Shown: positions 37,985-47,318 of the stretch, piece after piece
Layout of the letters: each line of letters opens with the position of its first letter
Position numbering within the stretch: the stretch's first letter is position 1
DNA from: Streptomyces sp. CC228A
Lineage (GTDB): Bacteria > Actinomycetota > Actinomycetes > Streptomycetales > Streptomycetaceae
Length of the DNA stretch: 64,000 nt
Direction of reading: 5' to 3'
Assembly: GCF_021390935.1 (NCBI RefSeq)
Contig: NZ_JAJPUI010000001.1
Location: 310,001-374,000 of the forward strand
The notes under the pieces: model-generated
Told to the model about the DNA's origin: nothing
Databases searched by the model: none
What the model saw: only the letters and a program-made list of their open reading frames with translations
Position numbers and translations under genes: made by a program

Positions 37985-38017
37985 AATCTAGACTCTTAGT
38001 CTAGATTGAAAATCTAG
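37985..38017. promoter_or_regulatory. Nested palindromes, probable TetR operators
   Basis: 37985-38007 is a perfect inverted repeat with arms AATCTAGACT and AGTCTAGATT around CTT. It overlaps a second one, arms CTAGATT and AATCTAG around GAA, at 38001-38017. The shared half-site is TCTAG/CTAGA. They lie 48 bp upstream of TetR and about 95 bp upstream of the amidase. Confidence 0.75.
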
Positions 38018-38109
38018 CCAGTGCGCTGGGGTGTGTGCCGACCGGTTGTGCCCGGTCGCCCCGACTGGCCAGCGGCCCGCCTGCCCCATCAACCCCGGGA
38101 GACACCCTC

Positions 38110-39846
38110 ATGACGCGCGGATTCGATGTCGTGGAGACCTGTATCGCCGACCTGCGCGCAGCGCTGGAGAAGGGCGAGACGACCGCGGTGGAGCTGCTCG
38201 ACGCCTACCTCGCGCGGATCGAGGCGTACGACCGGCCCGGTACCCCCACCGCTCTGAACGCGATGGTCGTGATGAACCCGCGCGCCCGGGAGGAGGCGGA
38301 GGCGTCCGACGCCCGCCGCGCGCGCGGCGAGACGCTGGGCCCGCTGGACGGCATCCCGTACACCGCCAAGGACAGCTACCTCGCGAAGGGGCTGACGGCC
38401 GCATCCGGCTCCCCGGCGTTCGCGCACCTCGTCGCCCAGCGCGACGCCTTCGCCATCGAGCGGCTGCGCGCCGGCGGCGCGGTGCTCATCGGCCTGACCA
38501 ACATGCCGCCGATGGCGAACGGCGGCATGCAGCGCGGCCTCTACGGGCGCGCGGAGAGCCCGTACAGTGCCGACTGGCTCACCAGCGCCTACGGCTCGGG
38601 CTCCTCCAACGGCTCCGGCACGGCGACGGCGGCGTCCTTCGGCGCGTTCGGCCTCGGCGAGGAGACCTGGTCCTCAGGCCGGGCCCCCGCCTCGAACAAC
38701 GCGCTGTGCGCCTACACCCCGAGCCGCGGCGTGATCTCGGTCCGCGGCAACTGGCCCCTCGTACCGACCATGGACGTCGTGGTCCCGCACACCCGCACCA
38801 TGGCCGACCTGCTCGAAGTGCTCGACGTCATCGTCGCCGACGACCCGCACACGCGCGGGGACCTGTGGCGCGCGCAGCCGTGGGTGGCACTGCCCCCGGC
38901 GTCGCAGGTGCGCCCCGCCTCCTACCCGGCCCTCGCACCCGCCGACACCGAGGCCGCGTCCGACGCGCTCGCCGGCAAGCGCGTCGGCGTGCCCCGGATG
39001 TACATCAACGCCGACCCCGACGCCGGAACGAACCCCGACGGAGGCATCGGCGGCCAGACCGGGCAGCGCATCGACACGCATCCCTCGGTGATCGCCCTGT
39101 GGGAAGCCGCCCGCCGTGACCTGGAGGCCGCCGGAGCCGAGGTGGTCGAGGTCGACTTCCCCGTGGTCTCCCGCTACGAGTCCGACCGCCCCGGAGCGCC
39201 CTCGCTGCTCACCCGCGGACTGGTCAGCCGCGAGTACCTGACATTCGAGATCGAGGACCTGTCCGCCTGGGCCTGGGACGACTTCCTGCGCGCCAACGGC
39301 GACCCGGCGCTCTCCACCCTGGCCGACGTCGACGGCGACCGCATATGGCCCAAGCAGGAGGGCGAGCTGCCCGACCGGTACGACGGCTTCGACGACACGA
39401 TCAGCGACTACCCCCGCTTCGTGCGCGAGCGCCCGTACGCCTCCCTCGCCGACATGCCGCTCCTGGAGCAGGGGCTGCGGGGCCTTGAGGAGACGCGGCG
39501 CGTCGACCTGGAGCTGTGGATGGACGGGCTGGGCCTGGACGCGGTGGTCTTCCCCGCGGTGGCCGACGTGGGCCCCGCGGACATGGACGTGAACGTGGCC
39601 TCCGCCGACCTCGGCTGGCGCAACGGCGTCTGGGTCGCCAACGGCAACCTGGTCCCCCGCCACCTCGGCATCCCGACGGTGACCGTGCCCATGGGCACCA
39701 TGGCGGACACCGGCATGCCCGTCGGGCTGACCTTCGCGGGCCGCGCCTACGACGACAACGCCCTCCTGGCCCTCGCGGCGGCCTTCGAGAAGACCGACAG
39801 CCGGCGCACGGTGCCACCGCGCACCCCGCGCCTGCCGGCGCAGTGA
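38110..39846 (+). CDS. Amidase-signature-family hydrolase
   Basis: 578 residues. Ser-cisSer-Lys triad: Lys in PYTAKDSYLA (residue about 88), cis-Ser in YGSGSSNGSGT (residue about 165) and nucleophile Ser in TWSSGRAPASNN (residue about 189). Hydrolyses an amide to an acid and ammonia; substrate unknown. It is larger than typical amidases, with an extra block at residues 295-345. Divergent from, and probably controlled by, the TetR gene. Confidence 0.87.
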   Translation: MTRGFDVVETCIADLRAALEKGETTAVELLDAYLARIEAYDRPGTPTALNAMVVMNPRAREEAEASDARRARGETLGPLDGIPYTAKDSYLAKGLTAASGSPAFAHLVAQRDAFAIERLRAGGAVLIGLTNMPPMANGGMQRGLYGRAESPYSADWLTSAYGSGSSNGSGTATAASFGAFGLGEETWSSGRAPASNNALCAYTPSRGVISVRGNWPLVPTMDVVVPHTRTMADLLEVLDVIVADDPHTRGDLWRAQPWVALPPASQVRPASYPALAPADTEAASDALAGKRVGVPRMYINADPDAGTNPDGGIGGQTGQRIDTHPSVIALWEAARRDLEAAGAEVVEVDFPVVSRYESDRPGAPSLLTRGLVSREYLTFEIEDLSAWAWDDFLRANGDPALSTLADVDGDRIWPKQEGELPDRYDGFDDTISDYPRFVRERPYASLADMPLLEQGLRGLEETRRVDLELWMDGLGLDAVVFPAVADVGPADMDVNVASADLGWRNGVWVANGNLVPRHLGIPTVTVPMGTMADTGMPVGLTFAGRAYDDNALLALAAAFEKTDSRRTVPPRTPRLPAQ

Positions 39847-39910
39847 CCTGACGGAGGCACCCGGGCTGATCGAACAGCCGACAGCAGAAGCGGGCAGCCG
39901 GCCGCACCAG

Positions 39911-39944
39911 GGGGAGGGCGTCGGCATGCGGCCACGCCCTCCCC
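39911..39944. terminator. Bidirectional hairpin terminator between amidase and alaS
   Basis: GGGGAGGGCGT at 39911-39921 pairs perfectly with ACGCCCTCCCC at 39934-39944 around a 12-nt loop. It lies between two converging genes and can end both transcripts. Confidence 0.8.
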
Positions 39945-39953
39945 GCGCTCGGA

Positions 39954-42605
39954 TCAGCGGGCGCCGATCACGCGGGGCAGTTCCGCCAGGGTTTCGGTGA
40001 GGCGGTCGGCTGCCCCGCCGCCCTGCGCCAGCTGCGGGGAGCCGCCGCCACGTCCGCCGAGAAGCTGCCTGACCAGCGAGGCAGCGTTCAGGCCCGCCTC
40101 GCGGGCGGCGTCGTTCAGCGCGACGACGACCACGCCGGCTCCTGTACCGATGCCGACGGCGCCGGGAGTGCCGGCGGGCAGGCGGTCACGGACGGCGGCG
40201 GCCAGGGCCCGGGCCTCATCCGCTGCGCCCTCGGCGGTGGCGGTGACGACCTGAACGCCGTCCACGTCGACCGCGCCCCCGACGAGTTCGGCGGCGCGGG
40301 TGGTGGTGGCCTGCTGCTTGAGGCGGGCGTTCTCGCGGTCGGCGGCCTTGAGGCGGTCGAGGAGGCCGGCGATCTTCTCGGGGAGTTCGGCGCGGGGCGC
40401 GCCGAGCTGTTCGGCGATGCGGGCGACGAGGTCGCGTTCGCGGGCGAGGTAGCCGAAGCCCTCGATGCCGACGGCGGCCTCCAGACGCCGCATGCCCGCG
40501 CCGACCGATGACTCCGAGGTCAGGGCGACCGTGCCGATCTGGGAGGCGTGCTCGACGTGCGTCCCGCCGCACAGCTCGCGCGACCAGGCGCCGCCGATCT
40601 CGACGACCCGGACCTTCTCCCCGTACGTCTCGTCGAACAGGGCGAGCGCGCCGATCTCCTTGGCCTCGGGCAGCGTCATCCAGCGCACGCCGACCGGCAG
40701 GTCGCGGCGCAGGGCGCGGTTGGCGGCCTCCTCCACCTCGGAGCGGACGGCGGGGGTGAGGGCGCCGCGCCAGGGGAAGTCGAGGCGGAGGTAGCCGGGC
40801 CGGTTGTAGGAGCCGGACTGGAGGGCGGTCGGGCCGAGGATCTCGCGCAGGGCGGCGTGCAGGACGTGGGTGCCGGAGTGGGCCTGGCGGGCGCCGAGCC
40901 GCCACTCGGCGTCGACGGCCGCGTGGACGGTGTCGCCGGTGGCCAGTTCACCGGCGGTGATGCGGACCTGGTGGACGACGAGGCCGGGCAGCGGGCGCTG
41001 GACGTCGATGACCTCGGCCTCCGCGGAGGCGGCGGAGAGGAGCCCGGCGTCGCTGTCCTGGCCGCCGGACTCGGCGTAGAAGGGGGTGCGGTCCAGGACG
41101 ACGGAGGCGATGTCCCCGGTCCGGGCGACCGGCACCGGTCCTTCGGCGCCGATCAGGGCGAGGACGCGGGACTCGGTGGTGAGGGCCTCCCAGGCGCGCC
41201 AGTCGGTCGGCCCGTGCGCGTCCAGAACGGTGCGCAGGGCTGCGGTGTCGGTGGCGCCGCCGGACTTGCGGGCCCGGGCGTCGGCGCGGGCGCGCTCGCG
41301 CTGGGCGTTCATCAGGGCGGTGAAGCCGTCCCGGTCGACCTCGACGCCCTGTTCGGCGGCCATCTCCAGGGTGAGGTCGATGGGGAAGCCGTAGGTGTCG
41401 TGGAGGAGGAACGCCTGCGCGCCGGGCAGCGAGCGGCCGCCGTCCTCCTTGACCTTGGCGACGGCGGTGTCGAGGACGGTGGTGCCCTGTTTGAGGGTGG
41501 CGCGGAAGGCGTCCTCCTCGCCGTACGCCTGATCCGAGATGCGGGCGAAGGACTCCGCTACCTCCGGGTAGGAGGGGGCCATGCAGTCGCGGGCGGCGGG
41601 CAGCAGCTCCGGCAGAGCCCGGTCGTGGAAACCGAGCTGGCGCATGGCGCGGACGGAGCGGCGCAGGATGCGGCGCAGCACATAGCCGCGGCCCTCGTTG
41701 CCGGGGGCGGTGCCGTCGGCGAGGAGCATCAGCGCGGTGCGGACGTGGTCGGCGACCACGCGAAGCCGCACGTCGGCCTGGGCGTCGGCGCCGTACCGTA
41801 CGCCGGCGAGTTCGGCGGCGCGGTCGAGGACCGGGCGGGTCTCGTCGGTCTCGTAGAGGTTGTCGACGCCCTGCAGGAGGGTGGCCATCCGCTCCAGGCC
41901 CATGCCGGTGTCGATGTTGCGGCGCGGCAGCTCGCCGAGGATCGGGTAGCCGGACTTGCCGGGGCCTTCGCCGCGCTCGTACTGCATGAAGACGAGGTTC
42001 CAGAACTCCATGTACCGGTCCTCGTCGACCGCCGGGCCGCCCTCGCGGCCGAGGGCCGGGCCGCGGTCGTAGTACAGCTCCGAGCACGGGCCACAGGGCC
42101 CGGGGACGCCCATGGACCAGAAGTTGTCCTCGTCGCCCCGCTCGACGATCCGCGCGTCCGGCAGGCCGGCGACCGCGCGCCAGATGCCGCGCGATTCGGC
42201 GTCCGAGTGGTGGACGGTCACCCAGATCCTCTCGGGGTCGAGCCCGTACCCGCCCTCTGCCTGCGGCTTGGTGGACAGGTCCCAGGCGAAGGCGATGGCC
42301 TCCTCCTTGAAGTAGTCCCCGAAGGAGAAGTTGCCGTTCATCTGGAAGAACGAGCCGTGCCGGGTGGTCTTGCCGACCTCCTCGACGTCCAGGGTCCGCA
42401 CGCACTTCTGCACGCTCGTCGCCCTCCCCCACGAAGGCGCGGCCTCGCCGGTGAAGTACGGCTTGAACGGCACCATCCCCGCGTTGACGAACAGCAGGGT
42501 CGGGTCGGGGGTGGGCAGCGGCGCGCTGGGGACGACGGTGTGGCCGCGGGCGGCGAAGTAGTCCAGGAAGCGCTGGCGGATGTCGGCGGTACGCAAGGTT
42601 CTCAC
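39954..42605 (-). CDS. alaS: Alanyl-tRNA synthetase, probable second copy
   Basis: 883 residues, full length. Class II catalytic core (LLFVNAGMVPFKPYFTGEAA, QKCVRTLDVEEVGKTTRHGS), zinc/editing domain with HSGTH and CGGTH motifs, and a DHHA1 C-terminal domain. The housekeeping alaS of Streptomyces normally sits with ruvX/mltG/aroE; here it is the last gene of a tsaD-GNAT-alaS operon, so it is probably a paralogue. The GTG start (42605) overlaps the GNAT stop. Such paralogues can confer resistance to an AlaRS inhibitor or serve a special tRNA. Confidence 0.92.
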   Translation of the reverse strand: MRTLRTADIRQRFLDYFAARGHTVVPSAPLPTPDPTLLFVNAGMVPFKPYFTGEAAPSWGRATSVQKCVRTLDVEEVGKTTRHGSFFQMNGNFSFGDYFKEEAIAFAWDLSTKPQAEGGYGLDPERIWVTVHHSDAESRGIWRAVAGLPDARIVERGDEDNFWSMGVPGPCGPCSELYYDRGPALGREGGPAVDEDRYMEFWNLVFMQYERGEGPGKSGYPILGELPRRNIDTGMGLERMATLLQGVDNLYETDETRPVLDRAAELAGVRYGADAQADVRLRVVADHVRTALMLLADGTAPGNEGRGYVLRRILRRSVRAMRQLGFHDRALPELLPAARDCMAPSYPEVAESFARISDQAYGEEDAFRATLKQGTTVLDTAVAKVKEDGGRSLPGAQAFLLHDTYGFPIDLTLEMAAEQGVEVDRDGFTALMNAQRERARADARARKSGGATDTAALRTVLDAHGPTDWRAWEALTTESRVLALIGAEGPVPVARTGDIASVVLDRTPFYAESGGQDSDAGLLSAASAEAEVIDVQRPLPGLVVHQVRITAGELATGDTVHAAVDAEWRLGARQAHSGTHVLHAALREILGPTALQSGSYNRPGYLRLDFPWRGALTPAVRSEVEEAANRALRRDLPVGVRWMTLPEAKEIGALALFDETYGEKVRVVEIGGAWSRELCGGTHVEHASQIGTVALTSESSVGAGMRRLEAAVGIEGFGYLARERDLVARIAEQLGAPRAELPEKIAGLLDRLKAADRENARLKQQATTTRAAELVGGAVDVDGVQVVTATAEGAADEARALAAAVRDRLPAGTPGAVGIGTGAGVVVVALNDAAREAGLNAASLVRQLLGGRGGGSPQLAQGGGAADRLTETLAELPRVIGAR

Positions 42606-43210
42606 TGCTCCGGTCGAAGGGATGCGAGCCCACGGGGCTCGAAGGGGCGAGGGGCGGCTGTGCGGGCCGGATGCCGGGGGCCGAGGAAGGCGGCATGGCC
42701 GGCTCCCCCGGGCGCGGGATGGGTGACCTGGGTCCAGCCCTCCCGCTCGTAGAAGGAGAGGGCTTCGTGAGCGGCGACCGAGGTCAGCAGCCAGCAGCGG
42801 CCGTCGGCCCGGTCCTCGGTCACCGCCGCCAGCAGTAGCCGCCCCAGGCCGACGCCGCGCGCATGCCGGGCGACTGCCAGCTCGTCCACCTCGCGGGCCC
42901 CGCACAACCACTCGGCTGTCCACGGCCCGCCGAGGGCGGCGGATACGCCTGGGTGACAGCGGTCTGCCGGGAACGGGTCAGGGGTCGTCCAGGCGGTCGC
43001 CCAGCCCAGGACGGTGCCCCCGTCGAGTGCGAGGGCGGCGGTGAAACCCGGCCGGTGCACGTCGTCCGCCAGCCGCTCCAGGTAGGCGTCGGCCCGCTCG
43101 GGCCCCTCGCCCCAGGGCGGGCCGCCGAACGCGTCCGCGTACACCGCCCGGACGCCTTCCGCGTACACCGGCAGCTGCTCGCCGGAGACCGCCCGGACGA
43201 CGACGGCCAT
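42602..43210 (-). CDS. GNAT-family N-acetyltransferase between tsaD and alaS
   Basis: 202 residues. Motif A: VDELAVARHARGVGLGRLLL with the RGVGLG acetyl-CoA loop; C-terminal YEREGWTQV. The ATG shares one base with the tsaD stop (TGATG) and its stop overlaps the alaS start (GTGA), so the three are translated as a coupled unit. Substrate unknown; it may acetylate an antibiotic, a protein, or an aminoacyl-tRNA as GNAT toxins do. Confidence 0.83.
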   Translation of the reverse strand: MAVVVRAVSGEQLPVYAEGVRAVYADAFGGPPWGEGPERADAYLERLADDVHRPGFTAALALDGGTVLGWATAWTTPDPFPADRCHPGVSAALGGPWTAEWLCGAREVDELAVARHARGVGLGRLLLAAVTEDRADGRCWLLTSVAAHEALSFYEREGWTQVTHPAPGGAGHAAFLGPRHPARTAAPRPFEPRGLASLRPEQ

Positions 43211-44280
43211 CAGGTCACTCCCGCGGCCGGGGCGGCGACCGGGGTCAGGGAGGCGTACTCCAGCGGCGCGGACGGGTCGATGGAGACGTCCAGCGGGGCG
43301 GGCTCGGCACCGGAGCGGACGAGGAGGTCGCCCACCGCCGCGATCATGGCGCCGTTGTCCGTGCACAGCGTCATCGGCGGCACCCGCAGCTCCACGCCGG
43401 CGGCGGCGCACCGACGCTCGGTGAGGGCGCGGACGCGGGAGTTGGCCGCCACGCCGCCGACCACGATCAGCGTCTTGACGTCGTACGCCGTGCAGGCGGC
43501 GAGCGCCTTGCGGCTCAGCACGTCGGCGACGGCTTCCTGGAGCGCGGCGGCACCGTCGGCGACGGGCACGTCGATGCCCTGGAGGCGGTGCTTCTCGACC
43601 CAGCGGGCTGCGGCGGTCTTGAGGCCGGAGAAGGAGAAGGCGTACGGGTCGTCACCGCCCCGGGTCAGCGGACGCGGGAAGTCCACGGCCCGCGGGTCGC
43701 CGTCCCGGGCGGCCCGGTCGATCGCGGGCCCGCCCGGATACGGCAGGCCGAGGATGCGGGCGACCTTGTCGAAGCACTCGCCCGCCGCATCGTCCAGAGT
43801 GTCCCCGAGATGCAGGATCGGGTCGCGCACCAGGTCCCGCACGAGGAGAAGGGAGGTGTGGCCGCCGGAGACGATCAGCACCACACAGGGGGCGGGCAGG
43901 GGTCCGTGCTCCAGTGTGTCGGCGGCGACGTGCCCGGCCAGGTGGTGCACCCCGTACAGCGGCACCCCGGCCGCGTAGGCGAGGCCCTTCGCCCCGGCCA
44001 GGCCGACCTGCAGGGCGCCCGACAGCCCCGGTCCGGTGGTGACGGCGACCGCGTCGATCTGCCCCAGCCTCAGCCCCGCCTGGTCAAGCGCCCCGATGAC
44101 GACCGGGTTGAACGACTGGAGGTGAGCCCGGGCCGCGATCTCCGGCACCACACCGCCGAAGAGGGCGTGCTCGTCCATGCTCGACGCCACCACGTGCGCG
44201 AGAAGCTTCCCGTCCCGCACGATCCCCGCGCCGGTCTCGTCGCATGACGACTCGATTCCAAGGACGACCGGTCCACCCAC
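43210..44280 (-). CDS. tsaD: TsaD (Kae1/YgjD), tRNA t6A37 threonylcarbamoyltransferase subunit, probable second copy
   Basis: 356 residues. ASKHA fold with [20 protein letters not shown], metal-site motif [22 protein letters not shown] and [18 protein letters not shown] all intact. It transfers the threonylcarbamoyl group to A37 of ANN-decoding tRNAs with TsaB/TsaE partners. Streptomyces have a housekeeping tsaD beside tsaB and rimI; those are absent here, so this looks like a duplicate. GTG 44280 follows AAGGAG by eight bases. First gene of the coupled operon. Confidence 0.9.
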   Translation of the reverse strand: MGGPVVLGIESSCDETGAGIVRDGKLLAHVVASSMDEHALFGGVVPEIAARAHLQSFNPVVIGALDQAGLRLGQIDAVAVTTGPGLSGALQVGLAGAKGLAYAAGVPLYGVHHLAGHVAADTLEHGPLPAPCVVLIVSGGHTSLLLVRDLVRDPILHLGDTLDDAAGECFDKVARILGLPYPGGPAIDRAARDGDPRAVDFPRPLTRGGDDPYAFSFSGLKTAAARWVEKHRLQGIDVPVADGAAALQEAVADVLSRKALAACTAYDVKTLIVVGGVAANSRVRALTERRCAAAGVELRVPPMTLCTDNGAMIAAVGDLLVRSGAEPAPLDVSIDPSAPLEYASLTPVAAPAAGVT

Positions 44281-44305
44281 TGCACCACTCCTTTTGCACT
44301 GCCAT

Positions 44306-44327
44306 CGCACTTGCAATATATGTGCAA
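44306..44327 (-). promoter_or_regulatory. TTGCA inverted repeat in the tsaD-GNAT-alaS promoter
   Basis: On the coding strand TTGCA-CATATAT-TGCAA forms an inverted repeat in an AT-rich patch, followed by further TGCA copies toward the start at 44280. Such a patch in a 70-percent-plus GC genome suggests a promoter with an operator for an unidentified regulator. Confidence 0.4.
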
Positions 44328-44329
44328 TA

Positions 44330-44982
44330 AGAGCGCAGCGCGTCGCCCCCGGCAGTACGCCGGGACGCGGCCGGCGCGCGCGGCCACGGGGTGGACACCG
44401 CAGGCGCCCATACGACCGGGTCCCACAGCGACGCTCCGGGCCTCACCACCGATCCCCGGAGCGGCGATCAACACCTCCGCGACATCGCCCGCCACCCTCC
44501 CGCTCGACCGCATCCGCCCCCGCCGGCACGCCGACTCCGAGGACATCGTCGTCGTCTCCGCTCCCGCGCCCTCCAGGATCACGGCCTCCTGGCCGGCCAC
44601 CGCAGCAACCACGACACCGTGACCACCGGCATCCTCGAAGTCACGGTGGGAGACCTGCTGCTCCGCGACGAACCCGCGGACCGCCTCGCGCACGAGGGCA
44701 TCCCCCTGCACGAACCGACCGGTACGGGGGCGCGGCGACGCCGAACGCTGCGCGCCCCTACGGCCGGCTCACTGCCGTCGGCCGGTCGGCCGCCGAGAGC
44801 CGGCGCGCCCCCGGCTTCAGCCCCCTGCGGCAGGAGCGGGGACGCCGCCTGGAGCGCCCGTGCCGGCGGCGACGAGCGCCGTGGCGTTTGGCCCGGTCGC
44901 CGACCGGTAACCCGTCGGGTCCCCCGGTGCGGCAGGAGCCCGGGAGGAACAGGCGCGGCATCAGCGGAAGGTCGAGGGCGTC
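44330..44982. other. Gene-poor gap upstream of the TPP enzyme
   Basis: About 650 bp. One forward frame near 44600-44730 (VTTGILEVTVGDLLLRDEPA) reads like the inside of a protein but has no start, no partner sequence and no recognised family; it may be another gene scrap. I see nothing else firm. Confidence 0.4.
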
Positions 44983-46818
44983 ATGAAGGTATCCGACCAC
45001 ATCCTCCAGCGGTTGCGTGAATGGGGCGTGGACCACGTGTTCTCCTATGCGGGCGACGGCATCAACGGTCTGCTGGCGGCATGGGGACGCGCCGGCAACC
45101 AGCCGAGGTTCGTCCAGTCCCGGCATGAGGAGATGTCGGCCTTCCAGGCTGTGGGCTACGCGAAGTTCTCCGGCAAGGTGGGCGTGTGCGCGGCGACCTC
45201 CGGCCCCGGTGCGATCCACCTGCTCAACGGCCTGTACGACGCGAAGCTCGACCATGTCCCCGTGGTCGCACTGGTCGGGCAGACCAACCGCAGCGCGATG
45301 GGCGGCTCGTACCAGCAGGAAGTCGATCTGCAGAGCCTGTACAAGGACGTGGCCTCGGACTTCTGCGAGACGGCGATGGTGCCCGAGCAGCTTCCGAATC
45401 TGATCGACCGGGCGATACGCACGGCGTACGCCAAGCGGACCGTCACGGCCGTCATCATCCCCGCTGACGTGCAGGATCTGGACTACAGCCCGCCGTCGCA
45501 CGCCTTCAAGATGGTGCCCTCCAGCATGGGGCTCAGCCACTACGCCCCGGTGCCCGCCGACACGGACATCAAGCAGGCCGCCGATGTCCTCAACGCCGGT
45601 GAGAAGGTGGCCGTCCTCATCGGGCAGGGCGCCCGAAGCGCCCGTGCCGAAGTGGAGGAGCTCGCGGACATCCTCGGCGCCGGTGTGGCCAAGGCGCTGC
45701 TGGGCAAGGACGTCCTCCCCGACGATCTGCCCTACGTCACCGGAGCCATCGGCCTGCTCGGCACCCGCCCCTCGTACGAGCTGATGCGGGACTGCGACAC
45801 CCTGCTCATGATCGGCTCCAGCTTCCCTTACACGCAGTTCATGCCGGAGCTGGACCAGGCCCGGGCGGTGCAGATCGACATCGATCCGCACATGATCGGC
45901 TTGCGGTACCCCTTCGAGGTGAACCTCGTGGGCGACGCGCGCGAGACACTGCGCCGGCTGCTGCCGCACCTGCGCCGCAAGGAGGACAGGGCCTGGCGCG
46001 AGAAGATCGAGAAGGATGTGGCGCGCTGGTGGGAGGTCATGCAGCGCCGCGCCGCCGTCGACGCCGACCCGATCAACCCGGAGTACGTGGTGCACGCCCT
46101 CGACGGCAGGCTTCCCGATGACGCCGTCATCACCGCCGACTCCGGTTCGGCCGCCAACTGGTACGCCCGTCACCTGCGGCTGCGCGGTCGGATGCGTGGC
46201 TCCTTGTCAGGCACGCTGGCCACCATGGGGCCGGGGGTCCCCTATGCGATCGGTGCGAAGTTCGCCCACCCGGACCGTCCGGCCATCGCCCTCGTCGGTG
46301 ACGGTGCCATGCAGATGAACGGCATGATGGAGATGGTCACGGCCGCCAAGTACTGGCCGCAGTGGTCCGACCCGCGGCTCGTCGTGGCCGTCCTCAACAA
46401 CCACGACCTCAACCAGGTCACCTGGGAGATGCGGGCGATGGAGGGCGCGCCCCAGTTCGAGGAGTCGCAGGCGATCCCCGACCTGCCGTATGCGGAGATC
46501 GCGCAGCGCATCGGGCTGGAGGGGGTCCGGGTGGAGAAGCCCGAGCAGGTCGAGGCGGCCTGGGACCGGGCGCTGTCGGCCGACCGCCCCTTCGTCATCG
46601 ACTTCCGCACCGACCCGGCTGTGCCGCCCATCCCGCCGCACGCGGACCTGGATCAGATCGAGGCCGCCGCCGCGGCGATTCTCCGGGGCGACAGCGACCG
46701 CGGTTCCATGATCAGGCAGGGCGTCAAGGCGAAGGTGCAGGAGATGCTGCCCGGTACCCGGCACCGGGAGGACCGGCCCGGCGCCGGCCCCGACGACAGC
46801 GCCGGCGGGAAACCCTGA
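44983..46818 (+). CDS. Thiamine-diphosphate-dependent enzyme of the pyruvate oxidase/acetolactate synthase class
   Basis: 611 residues in three domains: PYR (VDHVFSYAGDGINGLLAAWG, RHEEMSAFQAVGYAKFSGKV with the activating Glu), central, and PP (ALVGDGAMQMNGMMEMVTAA ... NNHDLNQVTWEMR, the GDG-x-NN ThDP/Mg motif). Closest in style to PoxB-like pyruvate oxidases, which decarboxylate pyruvate with a quinone or oxygen acceptor. No operon partner. Confidence 0.88.
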   Translation: MKVSDHILQRLREWGVDHVFSYAGDGINGLLAAWGRAGNQPRFVQSRHEEMSAFQAVGYAKFSGKVGVCAATSGPGAIHLLNGLYDAKLDHVPVVALVGQTNRSAMGGSYQQEVDLQSLYKDVASDFCETAMVPEQLPNLIDRAIRTAYAKRTVTAVIIPADVQDLDYSPPSHAFKMVPSSMGLSHYAPVPADTDIKQAADVLNAGEKVAVLIGQGARSARAEVEELADILGAGVAKALLGKDVLPDDLPYVTGAIGLLGTRPSYELMRDCDTLLMIGSSFPYTQFMPELDQARAVQIDIDPHMIGLRYPFEVNLVGDARETLRRLLPHLRRKEDRAWREKIEKDVARWWEVMQRRAAVDADPINPEYVVHALDGRLPDDAVITADSGSAANWYARHLRLRGRMRGSLSGTLATMGPGVPYAIGAKFAHPDRPAIALVGDGAMQMNGMMEMVTAAKYWPQWSDPRLVVAVLNNHDLNQVTWEMRAMEGAPQFEESQAIPDLPYAEIAQRIGLEGVRVEKPEQVEAAWDRALSADRPFVIDFRTDPAVPPIPPHADLDQIEAAAAAILRGDSDRGSMIRQGVKAKVQEMLPGTRHREDRPGAGPDDSAGGKP

Positions 46819-46821
46819 GTT

Positions 46822-47061
46822 CGGGTGCGTGGCGGGCCTCGGCCCGCACTCCGGGCCGTGCTCGGCGGGCTGCCGGTGCAGACCGTCCGGCATGATGCCC
46901 GGTTCGGCGACGCACCGCCGCCGCTCGGCGTCCACCGGCACCGGCCGGTTGCAGTACTTGTGCCAGTCCACGACGACGGCGGTGTTGCAGCGCTCCCCGG
47001 CCAGGCTGGTGCCCCCGCCCCGGGACAGCAGGGGCACGTCGTGCTCCGGGCACACCGCCAC
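46822..47061 (-). pseudogene. Fragment of an FAD-linked oxidase (FAD_binding_4)
   Basis: About 80 residues survive: CPEHDVPLLSRGGGTSLAGE, TAVVVDWHKYCNRPV, GPRPATHPN. This is the PP-loop region of D-lactate dehydrogenase/glycolate-oxidase-like flavoproteins; both ends are lost. The left end abuts the TPP-enzyme stop and the right end abuts a band-7 scrap. Confidence 0.75.
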
Positions 47062-47126
47062 GGACCATGGACCTCCCGCCCCAGGACGTCATCACCAAGG
47101 GCAACGTCACCGTCCGGGCCAGCGCG
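47062..47126 (+). pseudogene. Scrap of a band-7/SPFH (stomatin-like) gene
   Basis: The forward frame reads TMDLPPQDVITKGNVTVRAS, very like the conserved core of slipin/stomatin proteins (VPPQDVITRDNVTVKVNA). Only about 20 codons remain, then similarity stops. It begins exactly where the FAD-oxidase fragment ends, suggesting a deletion junction. Confidence 0.6.
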
Positions 47127-47318
47127 TCACCTCGCGTGGAAGCCGCGCACTCTCGCCGCCGCCCCACCGTCGCAGCCGGCTCCGCCGGCCTCCGCGGATG
47201 ACGGGAACTGCCGGCCGGAACACGGCCATCCCGGCCGGCGGGTCACAGATCCACGGGTGCGGCTTCCTGTCCGTCCTCCCCCTTGGAACCCGGGGCCGGT
47301 GACACCAGACTCTCCTTC

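Noticed and set aside
40548..42752. Long forward frame opposite alaS
   Set aside because: Antisense of a full-length conserved AlaRS; composition typical of a shadow frame.
44311..44720. Forward frames in the gap before the TPP enzyme
   Set aside because: No start with a ribosome site, no recognised family; recorded only as possible scrap.
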